Shown here: piece after piece, positions 52,601 to 61,471 of the stretch
Position numbering within the stretch: position 1 is the stretch's first letter
Layout: every line of letters starts with the position of its first letter
NCBI RefSeq assembly: GCF_002847305.1
Contig: NZ_CP025408.1
Coordinates: forward strand, 914,001-978,000
Direction: 5' to 3'
DNA: 64,000 bases
Source: Paracoccus tegillarcae
Lineage (GTDB): Bacteria > Pseudomonadota > Alphaproteobacteria > Rhodobacterales > Rhodobacteraceae
Program-made: the position numbers and the translations under genes
Notes under the pieces: generated by a model
What the model was told of the DNA's origin: nothing
What the model saw: only the letters and a program-made list of their open reading frames with translations
The model's database searches: none

Positions 52601-53404
52601 ATGCCAAATTTCGCCCAACAGGCCCAAGACGTCCTGACCAAAGACCAACTTGAGCTGGATCAACGCGCGCGCAAGCCTGCCATCACGGCCCTGTCCGACA
52701 GCGAAGTGATGGACCTTTTGGCCCATCTGGACACCGCCCATAGCGAGGCGAAATCGACGCCTGCCGCAGGCGCCGCGACCGGCAATGCAACAAGAATCAA
52801 GATCCTGAACGCCGCCTTGCAGCGCGCGCATGTCGAACGCCGCAGCCGCGGTCTGTCACCGTCAGGCTCAAAGGCTCGCACCGCGCCCGGCGGCAAGCCC
52901 AAGGCCTCTGCAACTGCAACTGCGGCCAAGGCGGCGCGACCACGGGCCGTCGGGACAAGCAAAACCGGCGCGCAGGCCAGCCCGCGCACGGCAGGGCGCA
53001 AGGCAGGGGCCGCGAAACCCGACACACGCACCAGCGCGCGTCGTGTCGTCAAGGCCATCGCCAAGCCTGCGATCGCTGCCTCTGAAGTCGCAGCCCAACC
53101 TCGCAAGACAAATCCCCCCGCAGCCGCCGAACCCGATGCCAAGGCCCTGAAACGGGCGGAGAAGGCAAAGGAAAAGGCGCGCGAGAAAGCCGCCATCAAG
53201 GCGAAGAAGCAGGCTGAAAAAGACGCGAAGAAAACCAGGAAAGAGGCAGACAAGGCCAAGATCGCCCGCAAGAAAGATGCGCAGAAGGCCGCCAAAAAGG
53301 CCGAAAAGCTTGCCCGGAAGAAGGCTGAAAAGAAGGCCGCTGAAAAGGCAAAGAAGAAGAAGGCCAAGGGCAAGGCCAAGAAAAAGTCCGGCAAGAAGGG
53401 CTGA
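52601..53404 (+). CDS. Lys/Ala-rich, histone H1-like protein
   Basis: A 267-residue very basic protein. The first 80 residues are a helical domain of ordinary composition (ALSDSEVMDLLAHLDTAHSE; ATRIKILNAALQRAHVERRS). From about residue 85 it turns low-complexity: Ala/Lys/Pro-rich with SKTGAQASPRTAGRKAGAA, and the last 85 residues are almost only Lys, Ala and Glu (KAKEKAREKAAIKAKKQAEK). Such tails bind DNA or polyphosphate in H1-like and AlgP-like bacterial proteins; that role is inference here. No family name is supported. Confidence 0.75.
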   Translation: MPNFAQQAQDVLTKDQLELDQRARKPAITALSDSEVMDLLAHLDTAHSEAKSTPAAGAATGNATRIKILNAALQRAHVERRSRGLSPSGSKARTAPGGKPKASATATAAKAARPRAVGTSKTGAQASPRTAGRKAGAAKPDTRTSARRVVKAIAKPAIAASEVAAQPRKTNPPAAAEPDAKALKRAEKAKEKAREKAAIKAKKQAEKDAKKTRKEADKAKIARKKDAQKAAKKAEKLARKKAEKKAAEKAKKKKAKGKAKKKSGKKG

Positions 53405-53488
53405 ACTTACGCCGCTGCGCCCCTTTAATGGCGTTTTCACGACCGCCACCGAATGGTAGTCAGCCACACGTCTATCTATCCGGGTCCA

Positions 53489-54409
53489 ATGCGCCGTTTT
53501 GTTGTCACATGTTTCATTTTTCTGCTTGCCGCTCAGTCCGCGCTGGCGCGTCCGGCGGTTGACGCATATGTCGGCTATCCCCCGATCCGGGATCGCGAAG
53601 ATCAGCGCTGCACAGATGACGGTCGCGATTGCATCAGGCTGGATCACTACGTCGACGATGTCTGCAAACTGATCGAACGGAATGCATCGCAGAACGATCT
53701 GAACCCGAATTTCCTGGCCCGCCTGCTATGGAAGGAAAGCCGGTTCGAACCCAGCGCAGTCAGCCCCGCCGGCGCGATCGGGATCGCGCAATTCATTCCT
53801 TCGACGGCAGAGCTTTACGACCTGCACGATCCTTTCAACCCCGCGCAGGCGATTTCAAGATCTGCCTGGTATCTGCGCTATCTGGCCAACCAGACCGGCA
53901 ATATCGGGCTGGCGGCGGTTGCTTATAACGGTGGCGAAAATCGCGCCGCGCGTTTCATGGCGGGGCAGACGGTGCTGCCCTATGAGACGCAGGATTACGT
54001 TGAATCGATCACCGGGCATAACGCCTGGCGCTGGCGTGACAATCCGCCAATCGTGCCCGAACTGGACCTTGCGCTGGATGCCAAGAAACCCTTTCGCGCG
54101 GCCTGTGTCGAGATGGCCGGCAATCGCTCGCTGCGCGAATTCACGGTGGAGCCCCGCGTCTTTCCATGGGGCGTGATTCTGGCCAGCCATCCCAGCCGGT
54201 CAGGCGCGCAGCAGCAGGTGACGCGACTGAACCGGGCATTGCGCCCGATCCTTCAAGGCAAGCAGATCGGCTATGTGCGCAAACGCATGAGCGGGTCGGC
54301 ACGCCTGCTTTATACGGCGCAGGTCGGCTATGATTCACGTGGCGAGGCCAACGCATTTTGCGTCCAGCTGAAACGGGTTGGCGGGCGTTGTATCGTGCTC
54401 AAGAACTGA
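53489..54409 (+). CDS. Lytic transglycosylase, SLT domain
   Basis: A 306-residue exported enzyme with a signal peptide (RRFVVTCFIFLLAAQSALA). The SLT domain spans about residues 55-180: catalytic Glu83 in ARLLWKESRFEPSAVSPAGA, then IGIAQFIPSTA and GLAAVAYNGGENRA. It cleaves peptidoglycan to anhydromuropeptides. The last 90 residues contain a repeat-type region (SGAQQQVTRLNRALRPIL; GEANAFCVQLKRVGGRC) that resembles a SPOR-like module, which binds denuded glycan. The ATG at 53489 starts the signal peptide. Confidence 0.9.
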   Translation: MRRFVVTCFIFLLAAQSALARPAVDAYVGYPPIRDREDQRCTDDGRDCIRLDHYVDDVCKLIERNASQNDLNPNFLARLLWKESRFEPSAVSPAGAIGIAQFIPSTAELYDLHDPFNPAQAISRSAWYLRYLANQTGNIGLAAVAYNGGENRAARFMAGQTVLPYETQDYVESITGHNAWRWRDNPPIVPELDLALDAKKPFRAACVEMAGNRSLREFTVEPRVFPWGVILASHPSRSGAQQQVTRLNRALRPILQGKQIGYVRKRMSGSARLLYTAQVGYDSRGEANAFCVQLKRVGGRCIVLKN

Positions 54410-54427
54410 CGGGCGCGGCCACGTCGC

Positions 54428-56644
54428 CTAATAGAAACTTTGCGGATCGATATCGACGGACAGGCGCAAGTTCGTCGGCGGCTTATGCGGTGCCAGCCAA
54501 TCGGCAATCGCGGACTGTATAGGTGCCTGACGTGCCGCCCGGATCAGCATACGGATGCGATGGCGGCCACGGATGCGGGCGATCGGCGCGGGCGCGGGCC
54601 CCCATAATTCGGCCCCGACTTCGTGCAGCGGGCCTGCATGGCGCGACAGCATCTGCGCGAAATCGGCCACGACGCTTGGATCAGGATGCGACAGGATGAT
54701 GCCGGCCAACCGACCATAGGGAGGCATTCCCGCCGCCTGTCGTCCGCTGGCTTCGGCATCCCAAAAGCTTTCGTCCTCGCCCGAAAGGATCGCGCGGATC
54801 ACCGGATGGTCGGGCTGATGGGTTTGCAGCAAGGCCTGCCCCGGCGCATCCCCCGGCTGCCGCCCGGCGCGGCCTGCCACCTGCCGCATCAGTTGAAAGG
54901 ACCGCTCGGCGGCGCGCATATCCGCGCCTTGCAGCCCCAGATCGGCATCGATCACGCCGACCAGTGTCAGCCGGGGAAAGTTATGCCCCTTGGCCACCAA
55001 TTGTGTGCCGATGATGATATCGGTATCGCCGTGCGCGATCTCGGCGATGGTTTCCTTGAGCGCGCGTGCCGAATGGAACAGATCGGACGACAGCACCGTC
55101 GCCTTGGCATCGGGAAAGCACGCCGCGACCTCTTCGGCCAGACGTTCGACGCCGGGGCCAACCGGCGCCATGCGATCCGCCACGCCGCATTCCGGGCAGG
55201 TGGTGGGAACGGGTTTGGTCTCACCGCATTGATGGCAGACCAGCCGGTTCTGAAACCGGTGTTCGACCATCCGCGCATCGCATTGATCACAGCCCGCTTG
55301 CTGCCCGCAGGCCCGGCAGACGGTCACCGGCGCATAGCCCCGACGGTTCAGGAACAGCAGCGACTGTTCCCCCTTGGCCAGCCGCGCCTGAACCGCGCGG
55401 ACAAGGCTGGGCGAGATCCAGCGGCTGCCCGGCAAATTCTCGGCGCGCAGATCGATCGCAGCCATGTCGGGCAGTTCCGCCTCGCCATAGCGCGATCGCA
55501 GATCCAGCCGCTGATATTTGCCCTGCGCCGCGTTCACCCAGCTTTCCAGCGAGGGCGTGGCCGAGGCCAGCACGACCTGTGCCTCGGACATCGAGGCCCG
55601 CAGCACCGCCATATCGCGCGCGCTGTAAAAGACGACGTCTTCCTGTTTGTAGCTGTTGTCATGTTCCTCATCGACGACGATCAGGCCCAGATCGCGGAAG
55701 GGCAGGAACAGCGCCGAGCGCGCCCCGACCACCAGCCCGACCTCGCCGCGGCCCGCCATATGCCACAGTCGCCGACGCTCGGTCCGGGTGATGCCGCTGT
55801 GCCATTCGCCGGGCTGCGCACCGAACCGCGCCTCTACCCGATCCAGAAACTCGGCCGACAGCGCAATCTCGGGCAAAAGCACCAGTGCCTGACGGCCCTT
55901 TGCCAGACATTCGGCGACGGCCTCCAGATAGACCTCGGTCTTGCCCGATCCGGTGACGCCGCGCAGCAGCGTGGTGCCGTAGCGGCCGGCACGGATGGCG
56001 CCGCGCAGGTGATCAGCTGCCGTTTGCTGATCGACCGCCAGCGGTTTGCCGGGCAGGCTGGGATCCAGCCGGGGATAGGGCAGATCGCGCGGCGCGGCCA
56101 TTTCCGCCAATGTGCCAGCGGCGACCAGTCCCTTGACGACCGAGGTTCCCACGCCCGCCAGTTGCGCCAGTTCCGAGGGCGCAAACCCCGCGCCTGCATG
56201 ATCGGCGATGACCTGCATGACACGGGCGCGGGCCTCGGTCATGCGGGTGGGCGGGTCGCCTGACGGGGTGATCACGCGCCGCGCCGCCGGGGGTTTGTCC
56301 AGATCGGGCGCACGCGTCGCCATGCGCAACATCAACGGCATCGGCGTCAGGGTATATTCGGCGGCCCGCGCCAGAAACTCCAGAAAATCGGGGGGCAGAG
56401 GCTCGGCATCGATGCGGCGCTGGACAGGACGCAGCTTGGCCGCGTCGAAACCGCCCAGCCCCTCACCCCAGACGGCGCCGATGATGCGGCGAGGACCCAA
56501 GGGGCAAATGACCAGTTGACCGGTTGCGACACCGCCTTCGGGCGCCAGATAATCCAGCATGCCGACAGGCTCTGTCGTCAGCACCGCAATGCGGTGTCCG
56601 GCCGGGAAAAAGCCAGGATCGGGGATCAGCGGGCGGGTCGTCAT
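54428..56644 (-). CDS. priA: Primosomal replication-restart helicase PriA
   Basis: A 738-residue superfamily-2 helicase. Walker A is GVTGSGKTEVYLEA, the DEEH box lies in IVVDEEHDNSYKQED, and the zinc-binding segment is CRACGQQAGCDQCDARM with VCHQCGETKPVPTTCPECG. An N-terminal DNA-binding domain precedes the helicase core, and the C-terminal domain is complete. It restarts stalled replication forks. Convergent with the SLT gene (18 bp apart) and divergent from the transaldolase gene. Confidence 0.95.
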   Translation of the reverse strand: MTTRPLIPDPGFFPAGHRIAVLTTEPVGMLDYLAPEGGVATGQLVICPLGPRRIIGAVWGEGLGGFDAAKLRPVQRRIDAEPLPPDFLEFLARAAEYTLTPMPLMLRMATRAPDLDKPPAARRVITPSGDPPTRMTEARARVMQVIADHAGAGFAPSELAQLAGVGTSVVKGLVAAGTLAEMAAPRDLPYPRLDPSLPGKPLAVDQQTAADHLRGAIRAGRYGTTLLRGVTGSGKTEVYLEAVAECLAKGRQALVLLPEIALSAEFLDRVEARFGAQPGEWHSGITRTERRRLWHMAGRGEVGLVVGARSALFLPFRDLGLIVVDEEHDNSYKQEDVVFYSARDMAVLRASMSEAQVVLASATPSLESWVNAAQGKYQRLDLRSRYGEAELPDMAAIDLRAENLPGSRWISPSLVRAVQARLAKGEQSLLFLNRRGYAPVTVCRACGQQAGCDQCDARMVEHRFQNRLVCHQCGETKPVPTTCPECGVADRMAPVGPGVERLAEEVAACFPDAKATVLSSDLFHSARALKETIAEIAHGDTDIIIGTQLVAKGHNFPRLTLVGVIDADLGLQGADMRAAERSFQLMRQVAGRAGRQPGDAPGQALLQTHQPDHPVIRAILSGEDESFWDAEASGRQAAGMPPYGRLAGIILSHPDPSVVADFAQMLSRHAGPLHEVGAELWGPAPAPIARIRGRHRIRMLIRAARQAPIQSAIADWLAPHKPPTNLRLSVDIDPQSFY

Positions 56645-56829
56645 GCGGTGCTATAAGGGGGTGCGCGGGCGGTAAATTCAAGGGCGGTTTCCACACGACA
56701 AGGGGCGCGCCACGATAATTCCGAGGCAAGCCACCCACTGCGCAATCAAGCCTCGGGGCACCCGCACCCTTCCCGCCAGCGCGCATCTGCGCTATCACCC
56801 GCACAACCATTTGGATCAGGGGAACTGCC

Positions 56830-57483
56830 ATGAAATTCTTCGTCGATACCGCCGACACCGCCGCCATCAAGGAACTGAACGATCTGGGCATGGTGGATGG
56901 TGTCACAACCAACCCCTCGCTGATCCTGAAATCCGGCCGTGACATTGTCGAAGTCACCAAGGAAATCTGCGACATGGTCGAAGGCCCTGTCAGCGCCGAG
57001 GTCGTCGCCGAAAAGGCCGATGACATGATCCGCGAAGGCAAGAAACTGGCCGAAATCGCGCCGAATATCGCGATCAAGGTGCCGCTGACCTGGGACGGCC
57101 TGAAAGCCTGCCGCGCCTTTGCCGATGATGGGCATATGGTCAACGTGACGCTGTGTTTCAGTGCAGCGCAAGCCATTCTGGCGGCCAAGGCTGGCGCGAC
57201 CTTTATCAGCCCGTTCATCGGACGGCTGGACGACATCCACCTGGACGGGATGGACCTGATCGCCGATATCCGCGAGATCTATGACAATTACGGCTATGAG
57301 ACGCAGATCCTTGCGGCCTCGATCCGTTCGGTCAACCATATCATCGAGGCGGCGCGCATCGGGGCTGACGTAATTACCTCACCTCCGAACGTAATCAAGT
57401 CGATGGCCAGCCATCCCTTGACCGACAAGGGTCTAGCGCAGTTCAATGCCGATTGGGCAAAGACCGGTCAGAAGATCGGCTAA
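56830..57483 (+). CDS. Transaldolase / fructose-6-phosphate aldolase type
   Basis: A 217-residue TalC/Fsa-type enzyme. It begins [20 protein letters not shown] and has [14 protein letters not shown]; the Schiff-base lysine is Lys83 in [15 protein letters not shown]. Other family motifs are [20 protein letters not shown] and [12 protein letters not shown]. Short enzymes of this kind act as transaldolases in the pentose phosphate pathway; which of the two activities dominates cannot be told. The gap to priA (185 bp) must hold its promoter. Confidence 0.93.
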   Translation: MKFFVDTADTAAIKELNDLGMVDGVTTNPSLILKSGRDIVEVTKEICDMVEGPVSAEVVAEKADDMIREGKKLAEIAPNIAIKVPLTWDGLKACRAFADDGHMVNVTLCFSAAQAILAAKAGATFISPFIGRLDDIHLDGMDLIADIREIYDNYGYETQILAASIRSVNHIIEAARIGADVITSPPNVIKSMASHPLTDKGLAQFNADWAKTGQKIG

Positions 57484-57527
57484 CGACCGCGCGAATAAGC
57501 GCGGCGTAATCGGCAAAGGGCAGTGAC

Positions 57528-58211
57528 ATGGAAGCAGTTCTGGACGAAACGACGCGCGAAAAATTGCTGGCGGACCCGTCGGCAATCCTGGGTGATCGCG
57601 ACCTGATGCGGGCGCTGGTCGCCGCGCGCGAGTCCGAAATCGGCCATAACGTGATCGACATTCGCGGTCGCGCGATGGAGGCATTGGAAACCCGGCTGGA
57701 CCGTCTGGAAACCGCGCATGAAAGCGTGATCTCGGCGGCCTATGACAACCAGTCGGGCATGGCGGTGGTGCACCGCGCGGTTCTGGCGCTGCTGGAACCG
57801 CAGGATGCCGCCGGTTTCGTCGAAAACCTGCAGGCCGAGGTCGCGCCCTTGTTGCGCGTCGATACGCTGCGGCTGATCTTCGAGGCCAAAGAGGCACGCC
57901 CCGGGCTGCCCGATCAGATCCTGCTGGTGCCTCAGGGCACGGTCGGACGCGCGCTTGCCGGTGGGCGGCGCACGCCGCGCGGCGATGATATCATCCTGCG
58001 CAAGGTGGCCGAGGTCTCGCGCCCGTTGCATGCAACCGACGTGGCATCCGAGGCGCTGATCCCGCTGGATCTGGGCCCGGGCCACGCGCCGGCCCTGCTG
58101 CTGATGGGCAGCGCCGAAGTCGGGCGTTTCTCGGCCGCGCATGGCACGGATCTGCTGCGCTTCTTTGGGCAGGCATTCCGGCTGGCCCTGCTGGGCTGGC
58201 TGCGCGAATGA
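57528..58211 (+). CDS. DUF484 family protein
   Basis: A 227-residue protein with an N-terminal helical segment (LLADPSAILGDRDLMRALVA, then IGHNVIDIRGRAMEALETRL, a short coiled coil) and a GAF-like C-terminal half (LIPLDLGPGHAPALLLMGSA; GRFSAAHGTDLLRFFGQAFR). DUF484 genes commonly precede xerC in proteobacteria. The function is not known. Its stop overlaps the xerC start (ATGA). Confidence 0.88.
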   Translation: MEAVLDETTREKLLADPSAILGDRDLMRALVAARESEIGHNVIDIRGRAMEALETRLDRLETAHESVISAAYDNQSGMAVVHRAVLALLEPQDAAGFVENLQAEVAPLLRVDTLRLIFEAKEARPGLPDQILLVPQGTVGRALAGGRRTPRGDDIILRKVAEVSRPLHATDVASEALIPLDLGPGHAPALLLMGSAEVGRFSAAHGTDLLRFFGQAFRLALLGWLRE

Positions 58212-59143
58212 CGGCGAACGGTCCGTTGGCCCTTGCGCCCGCAATGTCGGACGCTCTGGCCCGCTGGCTGGAAGTCGAGGCCGGAACGCGCGACCGATCC
58301 CCGCATACGATAAAGGCATATCGCGACGATCTGCTGGCCTTTCTGGGGTTTCTGGGCGGCTATCACGGCTGCCCTGCCCTGCCCGGCACTTTGGCGGAAT
58401 TGAAGCAATCCGATATGCGCGCCTTTGCCGCGGCCGAGCGCGCGCGAGACTTGTCTCCGCGATCACTCGCGCGTCGGCAGTCGGCGGTGCGATCATTCTT
58501 GCGCTGGATGGCCGATCGCGAGGGCTTCGACGCCTCGCTGGCGCTGTCCACCCGCAGCCCAAAATATCAACGTTCGCTGCCCCGGCCACTGGCCCCCGAT
58601 CAGGCGCGGCAGATGCTGGATATGGCCGGCGACGGCCATGACACGCCCTGGATTGCCGCGCGCGATCTGGCGGTGCTGACCTTGCTTTACGGCTGCGGGC
58701 TGCGGATTTCAGAGGCGCTTGGCCTTGATGGCCGCGCCTGGCCCTTTCGCGAGGCGCTGACCGTTCGCGGCAAGGGCGGACGCGAACGTCAGGTGCCGGT
58801 ATTGCCGGTCACCCATCAGGCCGTGGCCGAATATCTGCGGCTGGCGCCCTATCCCCTGACCCCGGATCAACCGCTGTTTCGGGGCGCGCGTGGCGGGCGG
58901 CTAAGCCCCGGCATCGTCGCCACGACGATGCGACAGGCGCGGCAGGCACTGGGTTTGCCGCCCACGGCCACACCGCACGCCCTGCGCCACAGCTTTGCCA
59001 CGCATCTGCTGTCGGCAGGCGGCGATCTGCGGACGATTCAGGAACTGCTGGGCCATGCCAGCCTGTCCACGACACAGGTCTATACCGGGGTGGACGACGC
59101 GCATCTGCTATCGGTGTATCGTGCCGCGCATCCGCGCGGCTAG
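58208..59143 (+). CDS. xerC: Tyrosine recombinase XerC
   Basis: A 311-residue tyrosine recombinase that resolves chromosome dimers at dif together with XerD. All catalytic residues are visible: Arg166 in YGCGLRISEALGLD, Lys189 in VRGKGGRERQVPV, His257 and Arg260 in TPHALRHSFATHLL, His283 in LLGHASLSTTQ and Tyr292 in QVYTGVD. The N-terminal core-binding domain (SPHTIKAYRDDLLAFLGFLG) is complete. The DUF484 partner upstream and the lack of mobile-element context identify it as the housekeeping enzyme. No dif site was recognised in the window. Confidence 0.93.
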   Translation: MTANGPLALAPAMSDALARWLEVEAGTRDRSPHTIKAYRDDLLAFLGFLGGYHGCPALPGTLAELKQSDMRAFAAAERARDLSPRSLARRQSAVRSFLRWMADREGFDASLALSTRSPKYQRSLPRPLAPDQARQMLDMAGDGHDTPWIAARDLAVLTLLYGCGLRISEALGLDGRAWPFREALTVRGKGGRERQVPVLPVTHQAVAEYLRLAPYPLTPDQPLFRGARGGRLSPGIVATTMRQARQALGLPPTATPHALRHSFATHLLSAGGDLRTIQELLGHASLSTTQVYTGVDDAHLLSVYRAAHPRG

Positions 59144-59287
59144 CGCCCTGTCGACGTGATGCCTCTGGCAATTTGCGCATCGCACCGCCACATAGGCATC
59201 AACACATTGTCGCGGCGTGCCGAACCCGACGGGATGGCGGCGCGTTGACGGCTGAACCAATGAAGAGATCAATGGAAAGGATGCCTG

Positions 59288-59863
59288 ATGACCGAGCATG
59301 CGATCTTTAACCGACCGATGGATGCGCCGATCCCGGCTGGCTATGACGAGGCGATCTTTGGCATGGGCTGCTATTGGGGGATCGAGCGACTTTTCTGGAA
59401 GCAGGAAGGCGTCTGGATGACCGAGGTCGGCTTTGCCGGCGGTCATACCGAAAACCCGACCTATCGCGAGACCTGCCAGGGCGACACCGGCCATGCCGAG
59501 GTTGTGCGCGTGGTCTTTGACAGCAGCCGCGTCAGCTATGACCATCTGTTGCAACTGTTCTGGGAAAACCATGACCCGACGCAGGGTAACCGGCAGGGGA
59601 ATGACATGGGCAGCCAGTATCGCAGCCTGATCGTCGCGATGAATGACAGCCAGCGCGCCGCCGCCGAGGCTTCCAGGATCGACTATGGCAACCGGCTGGC
59701 GGTCGAAGGCTATGGCAAGGTCACGACCGAGATCACCGACAACGTTCCCTTCTGGCCCGCCGAAGAGGCACATCAGCAATATCTGCACAAGAATCCGGGC
59801 GGGTATTGTGCGATGAAGGGCACCGGCGTCGAATGTGCACTGCCAAATCCGGACCCCATCTGA
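59288..59863 (+). CDS. msrA: Peptide methionine-S-sulfoxide reductase
   Basis: A 191-residue MsrA that repairs oxidised methionine. The active-site motif reads IFGMGCYWGIERLFW (GCFWG class), and GFAGGHTENPTYRETCQGDT and GHAEVVRVVFD follow as usual. A resolving cysteine is likely in GGYCAMKGTGVECALPN. GGAAAGGA precedes the ATG at good spacing. The TGA overlaps the prmA ATG (TGATG), so the two are co-translated. Confidence 0.94.
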   Translation: MTEHAIFNRPMDAPIPAGYDEAIFGMGCYWGIERLFWKQEGVWMTEVGFAGGHTENPTYRETCQGDTGHAEVVRVVFDSSRVSYDHLLQLFWENHDPTQGNRQGNDMGSQYRSLIVAMNDSQRAAAEASRIDYGNRLAVEGYGKVTTEITDNVPFWPAEEAHQQYLHKNPGGYCAMKGTGVECALPNPDPI

Positions 59864-60735
59864 TGCCCACATGGACCGCCCTGACCCATACGGCGGGTCA
59901 AGCGCGCGCCGAAGCTTTGGCGCTTGCATGTGAAGAGGTACTGGAACCCGAACCCGTCGGCACCGGGGTTTTCGAGATCGAAGACGGCAAGGATCGGTGG
60001 GAGGTGGGGATCTATTTCACCGATCCCCCTGATGAGGTCGCGCTGGCATTGCTGGCCGCGGCCCATGAGGCAGAGCCGTTCGTGACCTCGGAATTGCCCG
60101 AGGTCGATTGGGTGTCGAAGGTTCGGCGCGAATTGACGCCGGTCCGGGCCGGGCGGTTCTATGTGCATGGCAGCCACGACGCAGACACCATCCCCGATGG
60201 CGTCGAGCCGCTGTGGATCGAGGCCGCAATGGCATTCGGCACCGGGCATCACGGCACCACCAAGGGCTGTCTCGAGGCCGCAGACCGGCTGGCTGTAGAG
60301 GGCTTTCAGCCGCATCGCATCGCCGATATCGGCTGTGGCACGGCGGTGCTGGCGATGGGCGCGGCGCGGCTGTGGCCGGTCACCGTGCTGGCCAGCGATA
60401 TCGACGAGGTCGCGGTTGATACGGCGGCCGCCAATGTCATCGCCAACGGTCTGGACGGGCGCGTGATCTGCATGCAGGCGATGGGTTTCGATCATCCGAC
60501 GCTGGACGAGGCCGCACCCTTTGATCTGGTCTTTGCCAATATCCTCAAGCAGCCACTGATCGACCTGGCCCCGGACATGGCGCGGCATGTGACGCCGGGC
60601 GGACGGATCATCTTGTCGGGACTGTTGACGGATCAGGCCGATGAGGTCGTGGCAGCCTATGCCGCACAGGATTTCGAGTTGCAGCGCCGCGACGATCTGG
60701 GCGAGTGGTCAACGCTGACCATGCGCAGGCAATAG
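59863..60735 (+). CDS. prmA: Ribosomal protein L11 methyltransferase
   Basis: A 290-residue SAM-dependent methyltransferase that trimethylates ribosomal protein L11. Characteristic stretches are EAAMAFGTGHHGTTKGCLEA, the SAM-binding IADIGCGTAVLAMGAARLWP and FDLVFANILKQPLIDLAPDM with the asparagine-containing substrate motif. The start at 59863 fits the family N-terminus (MPTWTALTHTAGQARAEALA). A bidirectional terminator follows. Confidence 0.93.
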   Translation: MPTWTALTHTAGQARAEALALACEEVLEPEPVGTGVFEIEDGKDRWEVGIYFTDPPDEVALALLAAAHEAEPFVTSELPEVDWVSKVRRELTPVRAGRFYVHGSHDADTIPDGVEPLWIEAAMAFGTGHHGTTKGCLEAADRLAVEGFQPHRIADIGCGTAVLAMGAARLWPVTVLASDIDEVAVDTAAANVIANGLDGRVICMQAMGFDHPTLDEAAPFDLVFANILKQPLIDLAPDMARHVTPGGRIILSGLLTDQADEVVAAYAAQDFELQRRDDLGEWSTLTMRRQ

Positions 60736-60772
60736 CCGCAAACCCTGCGCGCCACTGAAAACCAGACATGCA

Positions 60773-60805
60773 AAAACCCCCGCTGCTACCGCATTCGGGG
60801 GTTTT
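60773..60805. terminator. Bidirectional terminator between prmA and the DUF1127 gene
   Basis: AAAACCCCCG (60773-60782) pairs perfectly with CGGGGGTTTT (60796-60805) over ten bases with a 13-base loop. Runs of A and T on either side let it serve both convergent genes. Confidence 0.85.
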
Positions 60806-60840
60806 ACATTGGCCTCGCGCTGCGGGCCGTTCGGGCGCGT

Positions 60841-61035
60841 TCAGAACCGGCGTGCAATCCGTTCGATATCGCCGCGATCCAGACCGATATCATCCAACTC
60901 GCGATCAGACAGCTGGCTGAGCGTGTTGCGCGTGACGCGGGTATCGTTCCACGCGGTCAGCATGGCCAGCAGCCGGCCCAGCAGGCCGGATGATTGCGGA
61001 TTGGAGCCAAGACGATTGATGTCAATCGCAGACAT
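60841..61035 (-). CDS. DUF1127 small protein
   Basis: A 64-residue protein with a DUF1127 C-terminal half: AWNDTRVTRNTLSQLSDREL then DDIGLDRGDIERIARRF. Small Arg-rich DUF1127 proteins in alphaproteobacteria are linked to RNA turnover and stress responses. The chosen ATG at 61035 has AGGTGA upstream; an in-frame start 11 codons earlier is weaker. It stands alone, convergent with prmA. I saw no CCUCCUCCC-type sRNA motif behind it. Confidence 0.87.
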   Translation of the reverse strand: MSAIDINRLGSNPQSSGLLGRLLAMLTAWNDTRVTRNTLSQLSDRELDDIGLDRGDIERIARRF

Positions 61036-61471
61036 GATGTCACCTGTTTGATATAGCTTGCCCTGCATTCGGGCGGTTTCGGAATAATGCAGCAGCTACC
61101 CGTCGCACCCGCCGAAAGCCACGGATGATTGCGTATTCCCGTTATGCATCTGGCGCATAAGCCACTCTCATCGCTAAATTTTTACTGACACGCAGGCGCC
61201 GGAACCGGACGGCAAAGGGTCTGAAAAACGCGCGGCAGCTCAGGCAATTCGCCCGGTTTTTCGTCATTTTGACCGAGGCCCCCAAGTGGCAGTGCAGCGA
61301 ACGGAATATGCGTGGTATTTGACCGATCCGACCGCTGACCCTTGGTCAAGCTGACCGACCGCTGACTTGCCCGAGAATCACCCCGGTGGTGGAGGTGTCT
61401 GGAACAAGAATTGGACATTCGCCGGGGCAGACGGCACTCTGCCACCGACAGCGGTGAGGGAACGAACGGCC
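61036..61471. promoter_or_regulatory. 436-bp gap with repeated TGACCGA motifs
   Basis: No convincing gene is seen. The part next to the LarA-like gene carries TGACCGA three times (61270-61276, 61320-61326, 61352-61358) and CGACCGCTGAC twice (61329-61339, 61356-61366), all on one strand. This could be a multi-site operator for the lar genes. The left part holds the DUF1127 promoter, with TATATC about 20 bases upstream of its start codon's leader. Confidence 0.4.

Noticed and set aside
58208..59143. Tyrosine recombinase as a phage or island integrase
   Set aside because: It overlaps DUF484 and has housekeeping XerC length and context; no flanking repeats or foreign genes are seen, and the tRNA-Leu gene is far away with no duplicated 3' end noticed.
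60806..60840. Possible CcsR-type sRNAs downstream of the DUF1127 gene, as known in Rhodobacter sphaeroides
   Set aside because: Only 35 bp separate the gene from the terminator and no CCUCCUCCC-type loop is visible.
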